In this document: positions 43,214-50,964 of the stretch, piece after piece | Position numbering within the stretch: position 1 is the first letter of the stretch | Layout of the letters: each line of letters opens with the position of its first letter | Source: Bacteroides faecium | GTDB taxonomy: Bacteria > Bacteroidota > Bacteroidia > Bacteroidales > Bacteroidaceae | Length of the DNA stretch: 64,000 nt | Assembly (NCBI RefSeq): GCF_012113595.1 | Contig: NZ_CP050831.1 | Span: 3,844,001-3,908,000, forward strand | Direction of reading: 5' to 3' | Program-made: the position numbers and the translations under genes | The notes under the pieces: generated by a model | What the model saw: the letters and a program-made list of their open reading frames with translations, nothing else | What the model was told of the DNA's origin: nothing | Databases searched by the model: none

Positions 43214-44248
43214 ATGGACTGCAAGATAGAAATTATCCCCCGGTTGCTTCATTTCAAGCAACCGGCAGGGACTTCCCGAGGCACATATACGACACGAAAG
43301 GTCTGGTATCTTCATCTGATTTCTCCCGACTTTCCGGGCAGGGTAGGGATAGGAGAGTGCGCTCCTTTGCCTGCATTGAGCTGTGACGACCTTCCCGATT
43401 ACGAGAATATATTGATTAAAGCCTGTCGCCGGGTAGAAGAACGGCAGGGAATACTGGATGTCGATTCTTTATCTGACTATCCCTCTATCCTGTTTGGCTT
43501 GGAGACGGCTATCCGCCATTTCTTTGCGGGGAGTTGGGCGTTATGTGATACGGCTTTTTCACGCGGAGAAGCTGGGATTCCGATAAACGGGCTTATCTGG
43601 ATGGGAGATTTTGATAAGATGCTTTCCCAGATAGAAAAGAAAATGGAAGCCGGATTCCGTTGTATCAAACTAAAGATTGGTGCCATCAACTTTGAAGAGG
43701 AACTGGCATTGCTCCGCCATATCCGCGCCCACTTTTCTTCTAAAGAAATAGAACTGCGTGTAGACGCCAACGGCGCTTTCTCTCCGGCTGATGCAATGGA
43801 TAAACTGAAACGCCTGTCCGAACTCGACTTACATTCTATCGAACAACCTATCCGTGCCGGACAATGGGAAGAAATGGCACGTCTCACTTCCGAATCTCCG
43901 TTGCCGATAGCTTTGGATGAAGAACTGATAGGATGTAACATTTTGGAAGAAAAACAAAAGTTACTTTCAGCCATCCGTCCGCAATATATAATTCTCAAAC
44001 CTTCTCTTCACGGTGGAATATGCGGGGGTAACGAATGGATTACCGAAGCGGAAAAACGGCATATCGGCTGGTGGATTACTTCTGCCCTGGAATCAAATAT
44101 CGGTCTGAATGCCATCGCCCAATGGTGTGCCACTTTCGACAATCCGCTGCCACAAGGCTTGGGAACAGGGCAACTTTTTACGGACAACGTAGAAATGCCC
44201 CTTGAAATAAGAAAAGACTGCTTGTGGTTTTGTAATGACGCAATTTAA
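43214..44248 (+). CDS. menC: o-Succinylbenzoate synthase MenC
   Basis: A 344-residue enolase-superfamily enzyme that dehydrates SHCHC to o-succinylbenzoate. Catalytic and metal-binding residues are visible: KLK at 152-154, Asp184 (RVDANGAF), Glu210 (SIEQP), Asp235 (ALDEE) and Lys262 (ILKPSLHGG). Part of the men operon, with menE starting 9 bp later. A MenH (SHCHC synthase) gene is not found in the cluster although its product is MenC's substrate. Confidence 0.93.
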   Translation: MDCKIEIIPRLLHFKQPAGTSRGTYTTRKVWYLHLISPDFPGRVGIGECAPLPALSCDDLPDYENILIKACRRVEERQGILDVDSLSDYPSILFGLETAIRHFFAGSWALCDTAFSRGEAGIPINGLIWMGDFDKMLSQIEKKMEAGFRCIKLKIGAINFEEELALLRHIRAHFSSKEIELRVDANGAFSPADAMDKLKRLSELDLHSIEQPIRAGQWEEMARLTSESPLPIALDEELIGCNILEEKQKLLSAIRPQYIILKPSLHGGICGGNEWITEAEKRHIGWWITSALESNIGLNAIAQWCATFDNPLPQGLGTGQLFTDNVEMPLEIRKDCLWFCNDAI

Positions 44249-44257
44249 TAATATCCG

Positions 44258-45343
44258 ATGATATTCGACCGAAAACAGCAACGTTTGCTATTGGAAGGAA
44301 AAGAATATACTTCTGATGATATAGCCCGTTTTGTAGCAGAAGGAGCAGAAAACTATCCTTCTGCGATATGGGATTTATATCTTTTCCTGAACGAGTGGTT
44401 CAATGATTCTTCTGTCATAACTGTCCATACTTCGGGTTCCACAGGTACGCCGAAAGAACTGGTTGCACGCAAAGACCAAATGATGCAAAGCGCACGCCTG
44501 ACTTGCGAATTTCTGAATCTGCAAGCGGGAGACACTGCTTTGTTATGTATGAATCTCCGCTATATCGGAGCCATGATGGTAGTGGTGCGTTCTCTGGTCG
44601 CAGGGTTGAATCTGATAGTGCGTCCTGCTTCCGGTCATCCTCTTTCTGATATAAGCGAACCGCTGAAATTTGCGGCAATGGTTCCCTTGCAGGTTTATAA
44701 TACTCTTCATACTCCCGAAGAAAAAGAACAGTTGAAGCAAACGGAGATTCTGATTATAGGTGGCGGAGCAGTAGATGAGGCTTTGGAAGCAGAAATAAAA
44801 TCTCTCCCGATAGCTGTCTATTCCACTTATGGCATGACAGAAACATTATCCCATATCGCCCTGCGTCGTCTGAACGGAAATTCGGCGTCCGGACATTATT
44901 ATCCTTTTCCTTCGGTCGAACTGTCCTTGTCTCCCGAAAATACATTAATCATTAAAGCCCCTTTGGTCTGTGATGACATTTTGCAAACTAATGATATTGC
45001 CCGCATCTATCCCGATGACAGCTTTACTATTTTAGGGCGAAAAGATAACGTTATCAATAGTGGTGGAATCAAAATACAAGCAGAGGAAATAGAAAAAGTC
45101 CTTCGTCCGTATATCCCTATGCCGTTTGTCATCACTTCTGTTCCGGATCCTCGTTTGGGGCAAGCGGTTACTTTATTAATCGAAGGTCAGTTGGATATGG
45201 AAGAACTAAAAAATAAGGTGCAGGAGATACTGCCACCTTATGATTGTCCTAAGTATATTCGAATGGTGGACTTTATTCCTCAAACGGGGAATGGTAAAAT
45301 CAACCGTGTCGAATGCCGCACGTTAGCGGAGAAACTATTGTAG
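44258..45343 (+). CDS. menE: o-Succinylbenzoate-CoA ligase MenE
   Basis: A 361-residue adenylate-forming (ANL) ligase activating o-succinylbenzoate with CoA. The P-loop TVHTSGSTGTPKEL at about 55-68, STYGMTET, DSFTILGRKDNVINSGGIKIQAEEIE and the C-terminal catalytic-lysine motif PQTGNGKINR are all present. It is shorter than E. coli MenE but typical of Bacteroidetes. Last gene of the operon; it converges with the AAA/nuclease gene 3 bp away, and no terminator is visible between them. Confidence 0.93.
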   Translation: MIFDRKQQRLLLEGKEYTSDDIARFVAEGAENYPSAIWDLYLFLNEWFNDSSVITVHTSGSTGTPKELVARKDQMMQSARLTCEFLNLQAGDTALLCMNLRYIGAMMVVVRSLVAGLNLIVRPASGHPLSDISEPLKFAAMVPLQVYNTLHTPEEKEQLKQTEILIIGGGAVDEALEAEIKSLPIAVYSTYGMTETLSHIALRRLNGNSASGHYYPFPSVELSLSPENTLIIKAPLVCDDILQTNDIARIYPDDSFTILGRKDNVINSGGIKIQAEEIEKVLRPYIPMPFVITSVPDPRLGQAVTLLIEGQLDMEELKNKVQEILPPYDCPKYIRMVDFIPQTGNGKINRVECRTLAEKLL

Positions 45344-45346
45344 TTG

Positions 45347-47068
45347 TTATACTTCTTCTATTCGTGCCAATTCCCATCCGCAGAATTGCATAACGATGCA
45401 ATGGAGCTGCGTGTGTTGGCATAATTGGCGCACTTTCGAATCTGCCGTATAATTATGAATCTGATTGATAGCCGCTTCCCATTGTTCTGCAGCTTGTATT
45501 TCAAACTTATCTTTAGACAGGTATTTTAATTCAAGAATGTAGCTATGATTCACTTCGGGATAGCGTTGTAAATCGGGCATGAGGAACATGTCGCAGAAAC
45601 CGTGGCTTAACTCTATTTCCGGTGCAGTCAGGTAATAGGAATTTATGCTAAGATAGGCAGTGAGAAAACCCTGTATATTACGTTCGCCTTCGATATTGCT
45701 GCGTACGGAAGAATTCTCTTTATATGCTTTGGCGATGAAATCCAATGCCGGTTGCCAACGACCGTCGAAAGCCATATCGTCATAAAGGTCTTTCAAGTGG
45801 TTGAAATTTATCTCGTTTTTAGATTGATATTCTTCCAACAGATATTCATAATACTGTTTACGGACATTGTTATTCGGAATTCCTAACAGGGTACGGTCAC
45901 CACGTTTTCCGATGATAGTCAGCATTCCGTAATAGAAAAGCAGACTGGGGAATATTTCCGGTTTCGTGATTTGGTCAGCAGAGAAGGAGTTGAATAACTC
46001 TGTCAGTATTTGCCCCTCTTCGACAATGCGCCTGATCACCCCTTTACGATCTCCGTCGAGACGGTCGAGTTGGATAAGTTTTTTCATCTTACTGTAATCT
46101 GTACGGGTGTTGGGGTCTACCATTTGCTCAGGAGATATTCCTAGTTGCATTCGGTTGCGTAAATAATAAAGCACCATGTCACAGTTAAACATTTTTGTAT
46201 CCGAATCCAAACTTTGACGTGCAAAACAGTAATTATCATACCACGGTTTCATCTCCAGAATCATTTCTTCGATATTGGCATCCAACTGTCCGGCTTCCTG
46301 ATAATAGCGGAACATAGTACGTATATCTTCTTCCGAAAAACCTAGCATCTGATTGAATAACGGATTGGTACTGATATTCCATCCGATATTGAATCCGCTT
46401 GTCAAGTCGTCCAAAGTGACGGGACTTACGCCTATCATAAAGATACGGTCGAACATGCCTTTATAATTCTTGAAAGCATCCCGGTAGAATCCGCTGGCAT
46501 GAGTGATGTTATGATAAATTTTATTTCCCAGTTCATTGAGTACAACATTGGTAAAGTTGTCGTATTCATCAATAATAAGGTATAGAGGATAGCCCAAACG
46601 GCGTGCCTCTGCATCCAATATATGTAATTTGTCAATGCCCTTTTCGGCAGAACTAAAACGGGATATAAATTCGTCTGTGTAATACTCCCGATATCGATTT
46701 AGAAAATCGTCAAGTTGCACTGCACTATAAGAATCGAACCTTTGCGGTAGTTCGTCTATATTTCCCCCTATTTTGGAGAAGTCAAGATAGAGCATTTGAT
46801 AAGTTCCCTGCAAAGGAGTGGGCTGTTGCCCAATCCAAAGATTGCCGAATAGTTGCTGAAATTTATCCTTTGATGAAAGGTCGTAGTAGGCACGCAGCAT
46901 ACTTAGGAGCAAACTCTTTCCGAAACGGCGCGGACGGATAAAAATCAAATAGTTTGCTTGATCTTCCAACATAGGAATGTACATCGTTTTATCTACATAA
47001 TAACGATTCTGCTCTATTACATCCGTAAAATTGGACATGCCATAAGGAATTCCTTTCACTGCTTCCAT
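45347..47068 (-). CDS. AAA-ATPase_like/PD-(D/E)XK nuclease-domain protein
   Basis: A 573-residue protein of a Bacteroidetes-expanded family. The N-terminal AAA-ATPase_like domain begins MEAVKGIPYGMSNFTDVIEQNRYYVDKT and has a P-loop-like RPRRFGKSLLLSML at about 46-59 and a Walker B-like YPLYLIIDEYDNF. The C-terminal DUF1703-type PD-(D/E)XK domain shows FCDMFLMPDL...YILELKYL. Many copies occur per genome. Function is unknown; defense or mobile-element origin is often suggested. Upstream spacer is about 95 bp and AT-rich. Confidence 0.85.
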   Translation of the reverse strand: MEAVKGIPYGMSNFTDVIEQNRYYVDKTMYIPMLEDQANYLIFIRPRRFGKSLLLSMLRAYYDLSSKDKFQQLFGNLWIGQQPTPLQGTYQMLYLDFSKIGGNIDELPQRFDSYSAVQLDDFLNRYREYYTDEFISRFSSAEKGIDKLHILDAEARRLGYPLYLIIDEYDNFTNVVLNELGNKIYHNITHASGFYRDAFKNYKGMFDRIFMIGVSPVTLDDLTSGFNIGWNISTNPLFNQMLGFSEEDIRTMFRYYQEAGQLDANIEEMILEMKPWYDNYCFARQSLDSDTKMFNCDMVLYYLRNRMQLGISPEQMVDPNTRTDYSKMKKLIQLDRLDGDRKGVIRRIVEEGQILTELFNSFSADQITKPEIFPSLLFYYGMLTIIGKRGDRTLLGIPNNNVRKQYYEYLLEEYQSKNEINFNHLKDLYDDMAFDGRWQPALDFIAKAYKENSSVRSNIEGERNIQGFLTAYLSINSYYLTAPEIELSHGFCDMFLMPDLQRYPEVNHSYILELKYLSKDKFEIQAAEQWEAAINQIHNYTADSKVRQLCQHTQLHCIVMQFCGWELARIEEV

Positions 47069-47163
47069 TTTCTTCTATTATTTTTTGTTCTTTAGAACAA
47101 TTATCTAGCAAAGATAGTTTTTTTTCTAGAGATATCGTTCTGTTGTATTATTTATTATGAGCC

Positions 47164-47949
47164 TTACAGCACTAATGTCGCTATTTCAGGCGATAATGTG
47201 ATTGTTTTGTCTTTATTGATAACAATAAAATTGGCATTATACAATGAGTTTATTATCTCGTTGTAAGTGATTGCTCCCATACCATCGAGACGTTTCAAGC
47301 TGGGCCATCCATATTTCGAAGTATGTTGCAGAAGCTGGTACACGGTATATATTTCCAGTTTACGTAAAATATGGCATGCACGGTCGTTGATAAATCGGGA
47401 TAAGTGAATCTCCAACGGATTGTCGGTTTCATATTTGCTAAAGGGGGCCATTGCCTGAGTTCGGAGCGTAGCGATTCTTTCTTGATTCCTGCCTAGCTTA
47501 TCGAGGATAGAGCTATATTTTGCCACAACTTCGTCATATGTCATCTGGTGGCGTACAGCTACCCGTGAAATAGGTTCGCCGGAAGAGATAGTAAGGAATA
47601 AATCCCGTTGATCGTTGTCGGTAATCAATTGACCGAGTTCTTTGATAAGGATATGGAAAAGCGGTTCATAGAGTTTTTGGGTTTTCAACAGGAAAAGTTC
47701 ATCATCAAACCGAGAAAGAATCACTTCGCGTTCCCATTCTTTTTCTTTGATTAATTTGTTTAAATCATCGTCACTCAACCCTTTGACTTGGTGAGTATCC
47801 AGATGGCGGGTCATACTCTCATCATCCAGCATTACGACATTATTGATAATGGAATGTGTGATGTAACCTAACTTAGTCCATCCGCGGAGAGTCGTTTCGG
47901 CAATGCCGTATTTCTCTGATACTTGCTTGATTGTTTTCCAGTGTGCCAT
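47164..47949 (-). CDS. Regulator with N-terminal HTH and RNAP-alpha-CTD-like C-terminus
   Basis: A 261-residue protein. Residues 1-50 form a MerR-like HTH (TIKQVSEKYGIAETTLRGWTKLGYITHSII). A helical middle part (about 65-125) is followed by a region near 130-160 resembling a small HTH (SRVAVRHQMTYDEVVAKYSSIL). Residues about 195-245 look like the C-terminal domain of the RNA polymerase alpha subunit (RKLEIYTVYQLLQHT...SLKRLDGMGAITYNEIINSL, a helix-hairpin-helix). Not recognised as a named family. A transcription regulator that mimics alpha-CTD is a reasonable guess. It is preceded by a strong promoter and a 280-nt structured leader. Confidence 0.6.
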   Translation of the reverse strand: MAHWKTIKQVSEKYGIAETTLRGWTKLGYITHSIINNVVMLDDESMTRHLDTHQVKGLSDDDLNKLIKEKEWEREVILSRFDDELFLLKTQKLYEPLFHILIKELGQLITDNDQRDLFLTISSGEPISRVAVRHQMTYDEVVAKYSSILDKLGRNQERIATLRTQAMAPFSKYETDNPLEIHLSRFINDRACHILRKLEIYTVYQLLQHTSKYGWPSLKRLDGMGAITYNEIINSLYNANFIVINKDKTITLSPEIATLVL

Positions 47950-48030
47950 AAAATATATACCTTTTAGGGTGATTCAACATGATTGAACACTCGCATCCTG
48001 ATCCTGATATATACCTTATTTATATAAGAA

Positions 48031-48112
48031 GTCGGGCGCTGAGTCCATATTTATCCGCTAAGAGGTACTACCAATACCCACACGATCTAATAAATATGTT
48101 CACACGCCCGAC
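48031..48112 (-). ncRNA. Structured leader RNA upstream of the HTH/alpha-CTD-like gene
   Basis: GTCGGGCG (48031-48038) pairs with CGCCCGAC (48105-48112); inside, CATATTTAT (48046-48054) pairs perfectly with ATAAATATG (48090-48098); at the tip GGTA/TACC (48064-48067, 48075-48078) can pair. It lies within the predicted 5' untranslated region (about 48229 down to 47950). A second small hairpin (TTCAA/TTGAA near 47972-47990) is closer to the start codon. No terminator follows, so it reads as a cis-acting leader rather than a free sRNA. No family recognised. Confidence 0.55.
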
Positions 48113-48234
48113 CTTAGGTCGCACGTATGAAACAGATTTATTGAGACCATGTTTTTTGTTTATAATAAAATTGGTAGTTTTCTTAGCGCAAAAAACGTTT
48201 CAATACGCCGCATTTCTCTTCGGCTTTCAAGGGA

Positions 48235-48266
48235 CAAAGATAAGAGATTTGTTGGGTATTGCCAAA
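48235..48266 (-). promoter_or_regulatory. Consensus promoter for the HTH/alpha-CTD-like gene
   Basis: On the minus strand: TTTG (48263-48266), a spacer of exactly 20 bp and TATCTTTG (48235-48242). Both elements match the Bacteroides consensus. The start of transcription would be near 48229, 280 nt before the gene. Confidence 0.7.
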
Positions 48267-48544
48267 AAAAGAGAGGGAATTTCTATATATGTTTGAGGAG
48301 TAGCCATTGGGTGCAAAGATAGGTTGAACTATATGGAAATGCCGAACTATAATCTCTCAATCCTACTAGAGAATTAAAAAGTAAAAATTTGCTGTCATCT
48401 GTCACATGTTTATATTTAAATATCTGATTGTGAATGAGTAGTGCTGTGACAGCAGCATGTGATAGCACGGTGACAGTACTTTTGCTGTCACACCTTTTCT
48501 TGCTTCCTCTTTTAGAAGCAAGTTCCAAGTTAGTTCCTTTGTTT

Positions 48545-48698
48545 GAAACTTTAGTTTCAACAAAGAGAAACTAGAGTTTCATCGGTAAAAAACTAATGGT
48601 TTCAAGCAATTGGAACTAAAGTTTCAAACAGGTGAAACTTTAGTTTCCTATGTGTGAAACTCTAGTTTCGAGCCTTGAAACTCGTCGTATCTCTACAC
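48545..48698. repeat. 22-bp-period array of GAAACTnnAGTTTC palindromes
   Basis: Palindrome starts at 48545, 48567, 48589 (degenerate), 48612, 48634, 48656 and a half site at 48677; steps of 22, 22, 23, 22, 22 and 21 bp. The 14-bp core is conserved while the 8-bp linkers differ, the pattern of a multi-site protein-binding array rather than of simple slippage. Confidence 0.8.
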
Positions 48699-48736
48699 GT
48701 TGCGATTATTTTGCCTACACGTGACGATTGCTTACG
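48693..48736. repeat. Two-unit 22-bp CTACACGT repeat
   Basis: CTACACGTTGCGATTATTTT at 48693 and CTACACGTGACGATTGCTTA at 48715, exactly 22 bp apart, with CGATTATTT recurring further at about 48735. Confidence 0.6.
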
Positions 48737-48825
48737 ATTATTTAGCCCGCATCTATTCTTTCATTCAACTTATTATTTCGGGGCACACTACTTCATCTTT
48801 CAGTCATTATTATATCATTTCCCAG

Positions 48826-48935
48826 CTATTAATACCTGATTTTCCAACTATTAATAGCTGACGTTTAGAGTGTTAATACTTGACGCAATAACTGTTAATA
48901 CCCTGTATGTCAGATATTAGCATCCTGCTTTTTGT
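48826..48935. repeat. Five-unit 22-bp TATTAATAnCTGA array
   Basis: Units start at 48826, 48848, 48870, 48892 and 48914, exactly 22 bp apart: CTATTAATACCTGAT, CTATTAATAGCTGAC, GTGTTAATACTTGAC, CTGTTAATACCCTGT, ATATTAGCATCCTGC. Linkers of 7 bp are not conserved. Confidence 0.8.
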
Positions 48936-49062
48936 ATAGATGAGAGTGAGGGTAACTTTTACTCTCAGGGGGACTACCATGCTTGCTCTCATAGCTGAAA
49001 CACCGATAAACAGGGGGAAAGAGAGAGGGAGTGAGGGTATGAGAGTAAATTGTGCATGAAAA

Positions 49063-49629
49063 CTATTCCGGATAAGAAAATAGTAAGAGAAGTAGTGGCA
49101 AATAATCTTTAAGTTCTTCTCGCAAAAGTTCCATAGTCTTTTGTTTGTACCGATTGATAGATTTTACGCTAAGATTCATTTCTTCCGCAATCTCCACATG
49201 AGTTTTTCCTTCAAAGAAGCTTTTCATAAACACATTGCGATAATTCTCGGGAAGTTTGGTCAATGTTTCGTATAGCATCCTGTACAATTCATCGAGTGTA
49301 TATACGCTATCCGGCTCTGATTCATAAATAGGAGCCTTCTTTTGTATATTTTCAGCATAACTCCATTCATATTCCTGATGTTTCAGAAAGTTCAGACAGC
49401 TATTTTTCACACACATTTTGATATATCCTAATGCTGTGTCCGACTGTAAGTCAAAAGAATCGGTATCCAACTTGTCCCATAATGAAGTGAACACGTCCGA
49501 AACAATATCCTGACGTATGTCTTTATCGTCAACAAACCTTTTAGCATACAGGCAGAATGGGGCGTAGTATTCCTCATAAAGTTGCTTGAAAGTCAGTTCT
49601 TTGGCCTGTTTTGAAAAAGATATTTTCAT
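49063..49629 (-). CDS. ECF-type RNA polymerase sigma factor (SusCD locus 1)
   Basis: A 188-residue ECF sigma factor: region 2 at about 12-80 (LYEEYYAPFCLYAKRFVDDKDIRQDIVSDVFTSLW) and region 4 at about 120-175 (LTKLPENYRNVFMKSFFEGKTHVEIAEEMNLSVKSINRYKQKTMELL). It is divergent from the FecR-type anti-sigma gene and the SusC gene, the usual arrangement for glycan-responsive loci of Bacteroides, in which the SusC STN domain signals through FecR to release the sigma factor. It would drive the locus from 49843 onward. Confidence 0.93.
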   Translation of the reverse strand: MKISFSKQAKELTFKQLYEEYYAPFCLYAKRFVDDKDIRQDIVSDVFTSLWDKLDTDSFDLQSDTALGYIKMCVKNSCLNFLKHQEYEWSYAENIQKKAPIYESEPDSVYTLDELYRMLYETLTKLPENYRNVFMKSFFEGKTHVEIAEEMNLSVKSINRYKQKTMELLREELKDYLPLLLLLFSYPE

Positions 49630-49842
49630 TATTTAGAGATTCTGTTGTTTTTCATTTTCGCTGCAAATATATAACAAGATAACAAGCTAATCCAAAATAT
49701 GCTATTTTTTTTTGTCTTTTAGGATTGTATTGTCATTCCAATTAGATGTAGGGCGAAAAAAAATAAAAAAAGTTTGTTTTACCTGTCCTTTTTTGAAAGA
49801 GTCATTTGTATTATAAATGTAATTGCAATTAAAAAGATAAAG
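49630..49842. promoter_or_regulatory. Divergent promoter region, sigma and FecR genes of locus 1
   Basis: A 213-bp AT-rich region with long A and T runs between the divergent sigma factor and anti-sigma genes. Both promoters must lie here, one of them probably recognised by the ECF sigma itself. No unambiguous element was identified. Confidence 0.4.
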
Positions 49843-50781
49843 ATGTTGAAAGAAAATATGGAAAATATGAATCCGGAATCATTGCTCCGTAGAGCGCAAA
49901 TGTTGGGAGATGATATTAAAGAAATGGAGTCCATTGATGTATTGGGTGCCTATCGTCAGGCACAAGCTAAAATAATAGAGGATAGGAGAAAGAAAATGTA
50001 TAATCAGTTAATGCGTTATGCTGCTTTTTTAACTATACCATTGTTGTTATCATCTTTAATACTGGGATATTTGTATTGGGGTGGAGAGGAAACAGGAGAA
50101 AAGTATGCCGAAGTAATGGCTGCCAGAGGTTCGATTATTCGTTATGAGCTCCCTGACCATTCGGTTGTTTGGCTGAATTCTGGAAGTACGTTGCGCTATC
50201 CTACAGTTTTCAAAAAAGATAATCGAAATGTGGAGTTGAAAGGAGAAGCATATTTTGAAGTTGAAGCAGACCATGAACGTCCTTTTTATGTAAATACTCC
50301 GGGTGGTTTAAGTGTTTATGTTTATGGAACAAAATTTAATGTAAATGCTTATGAAGATGATAGTTATGTTGAAACTGTATTGGAGAAAGGTAAAGTGAAT
50401 GTCATTTCTCCTGATGGAAAAACAATAGCTCAGTTAGTGCCGGGAGAACAATTGCGCTATAATAAACTGGAACGAGAACTATCGAAAAACAAGGTCGACG
50501 TATATGAAAAGGTGGCATGGAAAGATGGAAAGTTGATATTCCGTAATACAGAATTAGGCGAAATCTTTGAACGTTTGGAACGACATTTTAATGTAGATAT
50601 TCAGTTCAATAATATATCGGGAAAAGAATATAAATATCGTGCAACTTTCAGAAATGAAACCTTGCCTCAAATATTGGATTACCTTGCTAAATCCGCTGCT
50701 TTGAAATGGAGAACAGAAGAAGCAGTGCAGCAAGAAGATGATACGTTTACAAAGAAAAAAATAATAGTAGATTTATATTAG
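49843..50781 (+). CDS. FecR-type anti-sigma factor (locus 1)
   Basis: A 312-residue inner-membrane anti-sigma protein. The start is the ATG at 49843; the open frame runs further upstream without a good start. A cytoplasmic N-terminal domain of about 65 residues, one membrane segment at about 70-88 (AAFLTIPLLLSSLILGYLY) and the periplasmic FecR domain (LPDHSVVWLNSGSTLRYPTVF...VELKGEAYFEVEADHERPFYVNT) plus a C-terminal domain that contacts the STN domain of SusC-like receptors. It relays receptor occupancy to the sigma factor encoded divergently. Confidence 0.92.
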   Translation: MLKENMENMNPESLLRRAQMLGDDIKEMESIDVLGAYRQAQAKIIEDRRKKMYNQLMRYAAFLTIPLLLSSLILGYLYWGGEETGEKYAEVMAARGSIIRYELPDHSVVWLNSGSTLRYPTVFKKDNRNVELKGEAYFEVEADHERPFYVNTPGGLSVYVYGTKFNVNAYEDDSYVETVLEKGKVNVISPDGKTIAQLVPGEQLRYNKLERELSKNKVDVYEKVAWKDGKLIFRNTELGEIFERLERHFNVDIQFNNISGKEYKYRATFRNETLPQILDYLAKSAALKWRTEEAVQQEDDTFTKKKIIVDLY

Positions 50782-50832
50782 TAACCTTTTAAAAAAATGA
50801 TAGCCTATGATATAACACAGTAATTACAAAAA

Positions 50833-50877
50833 AAAGGAAGAAAGCTGCTACCAACAGCTGTCTTCCCCCGATTTTTC
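50833..50877 (+). terminator. Attenuator-like hairpin in the susC leader (locus 1)
   Basis: GGAAGAAAGCTG pairs imperfectly with CAGCTGTCTTCC, followed by CCCCCGATTTTT, between FecR and the SusC gene (184-bp gap). It could be the FecR transcript end or an attenuator controlling susC read-through. Confidence 0.6.
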
Positions 50878-50964
50878 AGATTCACGGTAAAAGAGTCTTG
50901 CAAACGCTAACCGGAATCAAACCATAGTTCATTATAGTAATAAACTTTAGTTAACCGCAAATGT

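Larger units (their letters stand above)
48390..49062. other. Gene-free region filled with several repeat families
   Basis: No credible gene lies between 47950 and 49062 (about 1.1 kb). From about 48390 on it consists of short repeat families: TGCTGTCA/GTGACAG words (48391-48491), GAAACTnnAGTTTC palindromes (48545-48684), CTACACGT units (48693-48736), TATTAATAnCTGA units (48826-48935) and GAGTGAGGGTA copies (48944-48954, 49029-49039). The middle three families have a period near 22 bp. It sits upstream of the promoter of the HTH/alpha-CTD-like gene. Confidence 0.75.

Noticed and set aside
43477..43998. 173-codon frame antisense to menC
   Set aside because: Shadow of a well-supported gene; Ser-rich composition reflects reverse-complement codons.
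47979..48296. 105-codon plus-strand frame upstream of the HTH/alpha-CTD-like gene
   Set aside because: It runs through the structured leader and opposite the consensus promoter, without domain or credible initiation region.
48283..48528. 81-codon minus-strand frame in the repeat region
   Set aside because: It covers repeat words and has no protein-like features or neighbours; probably open by chance.
48545..48935. CRISPR array
   Set aside because: The period of 22 bp is too short for repeat plus spacer, the core is a 14-bp palindrome with 8-bp linkers, several different motifs are involved, and no cas genes are near.
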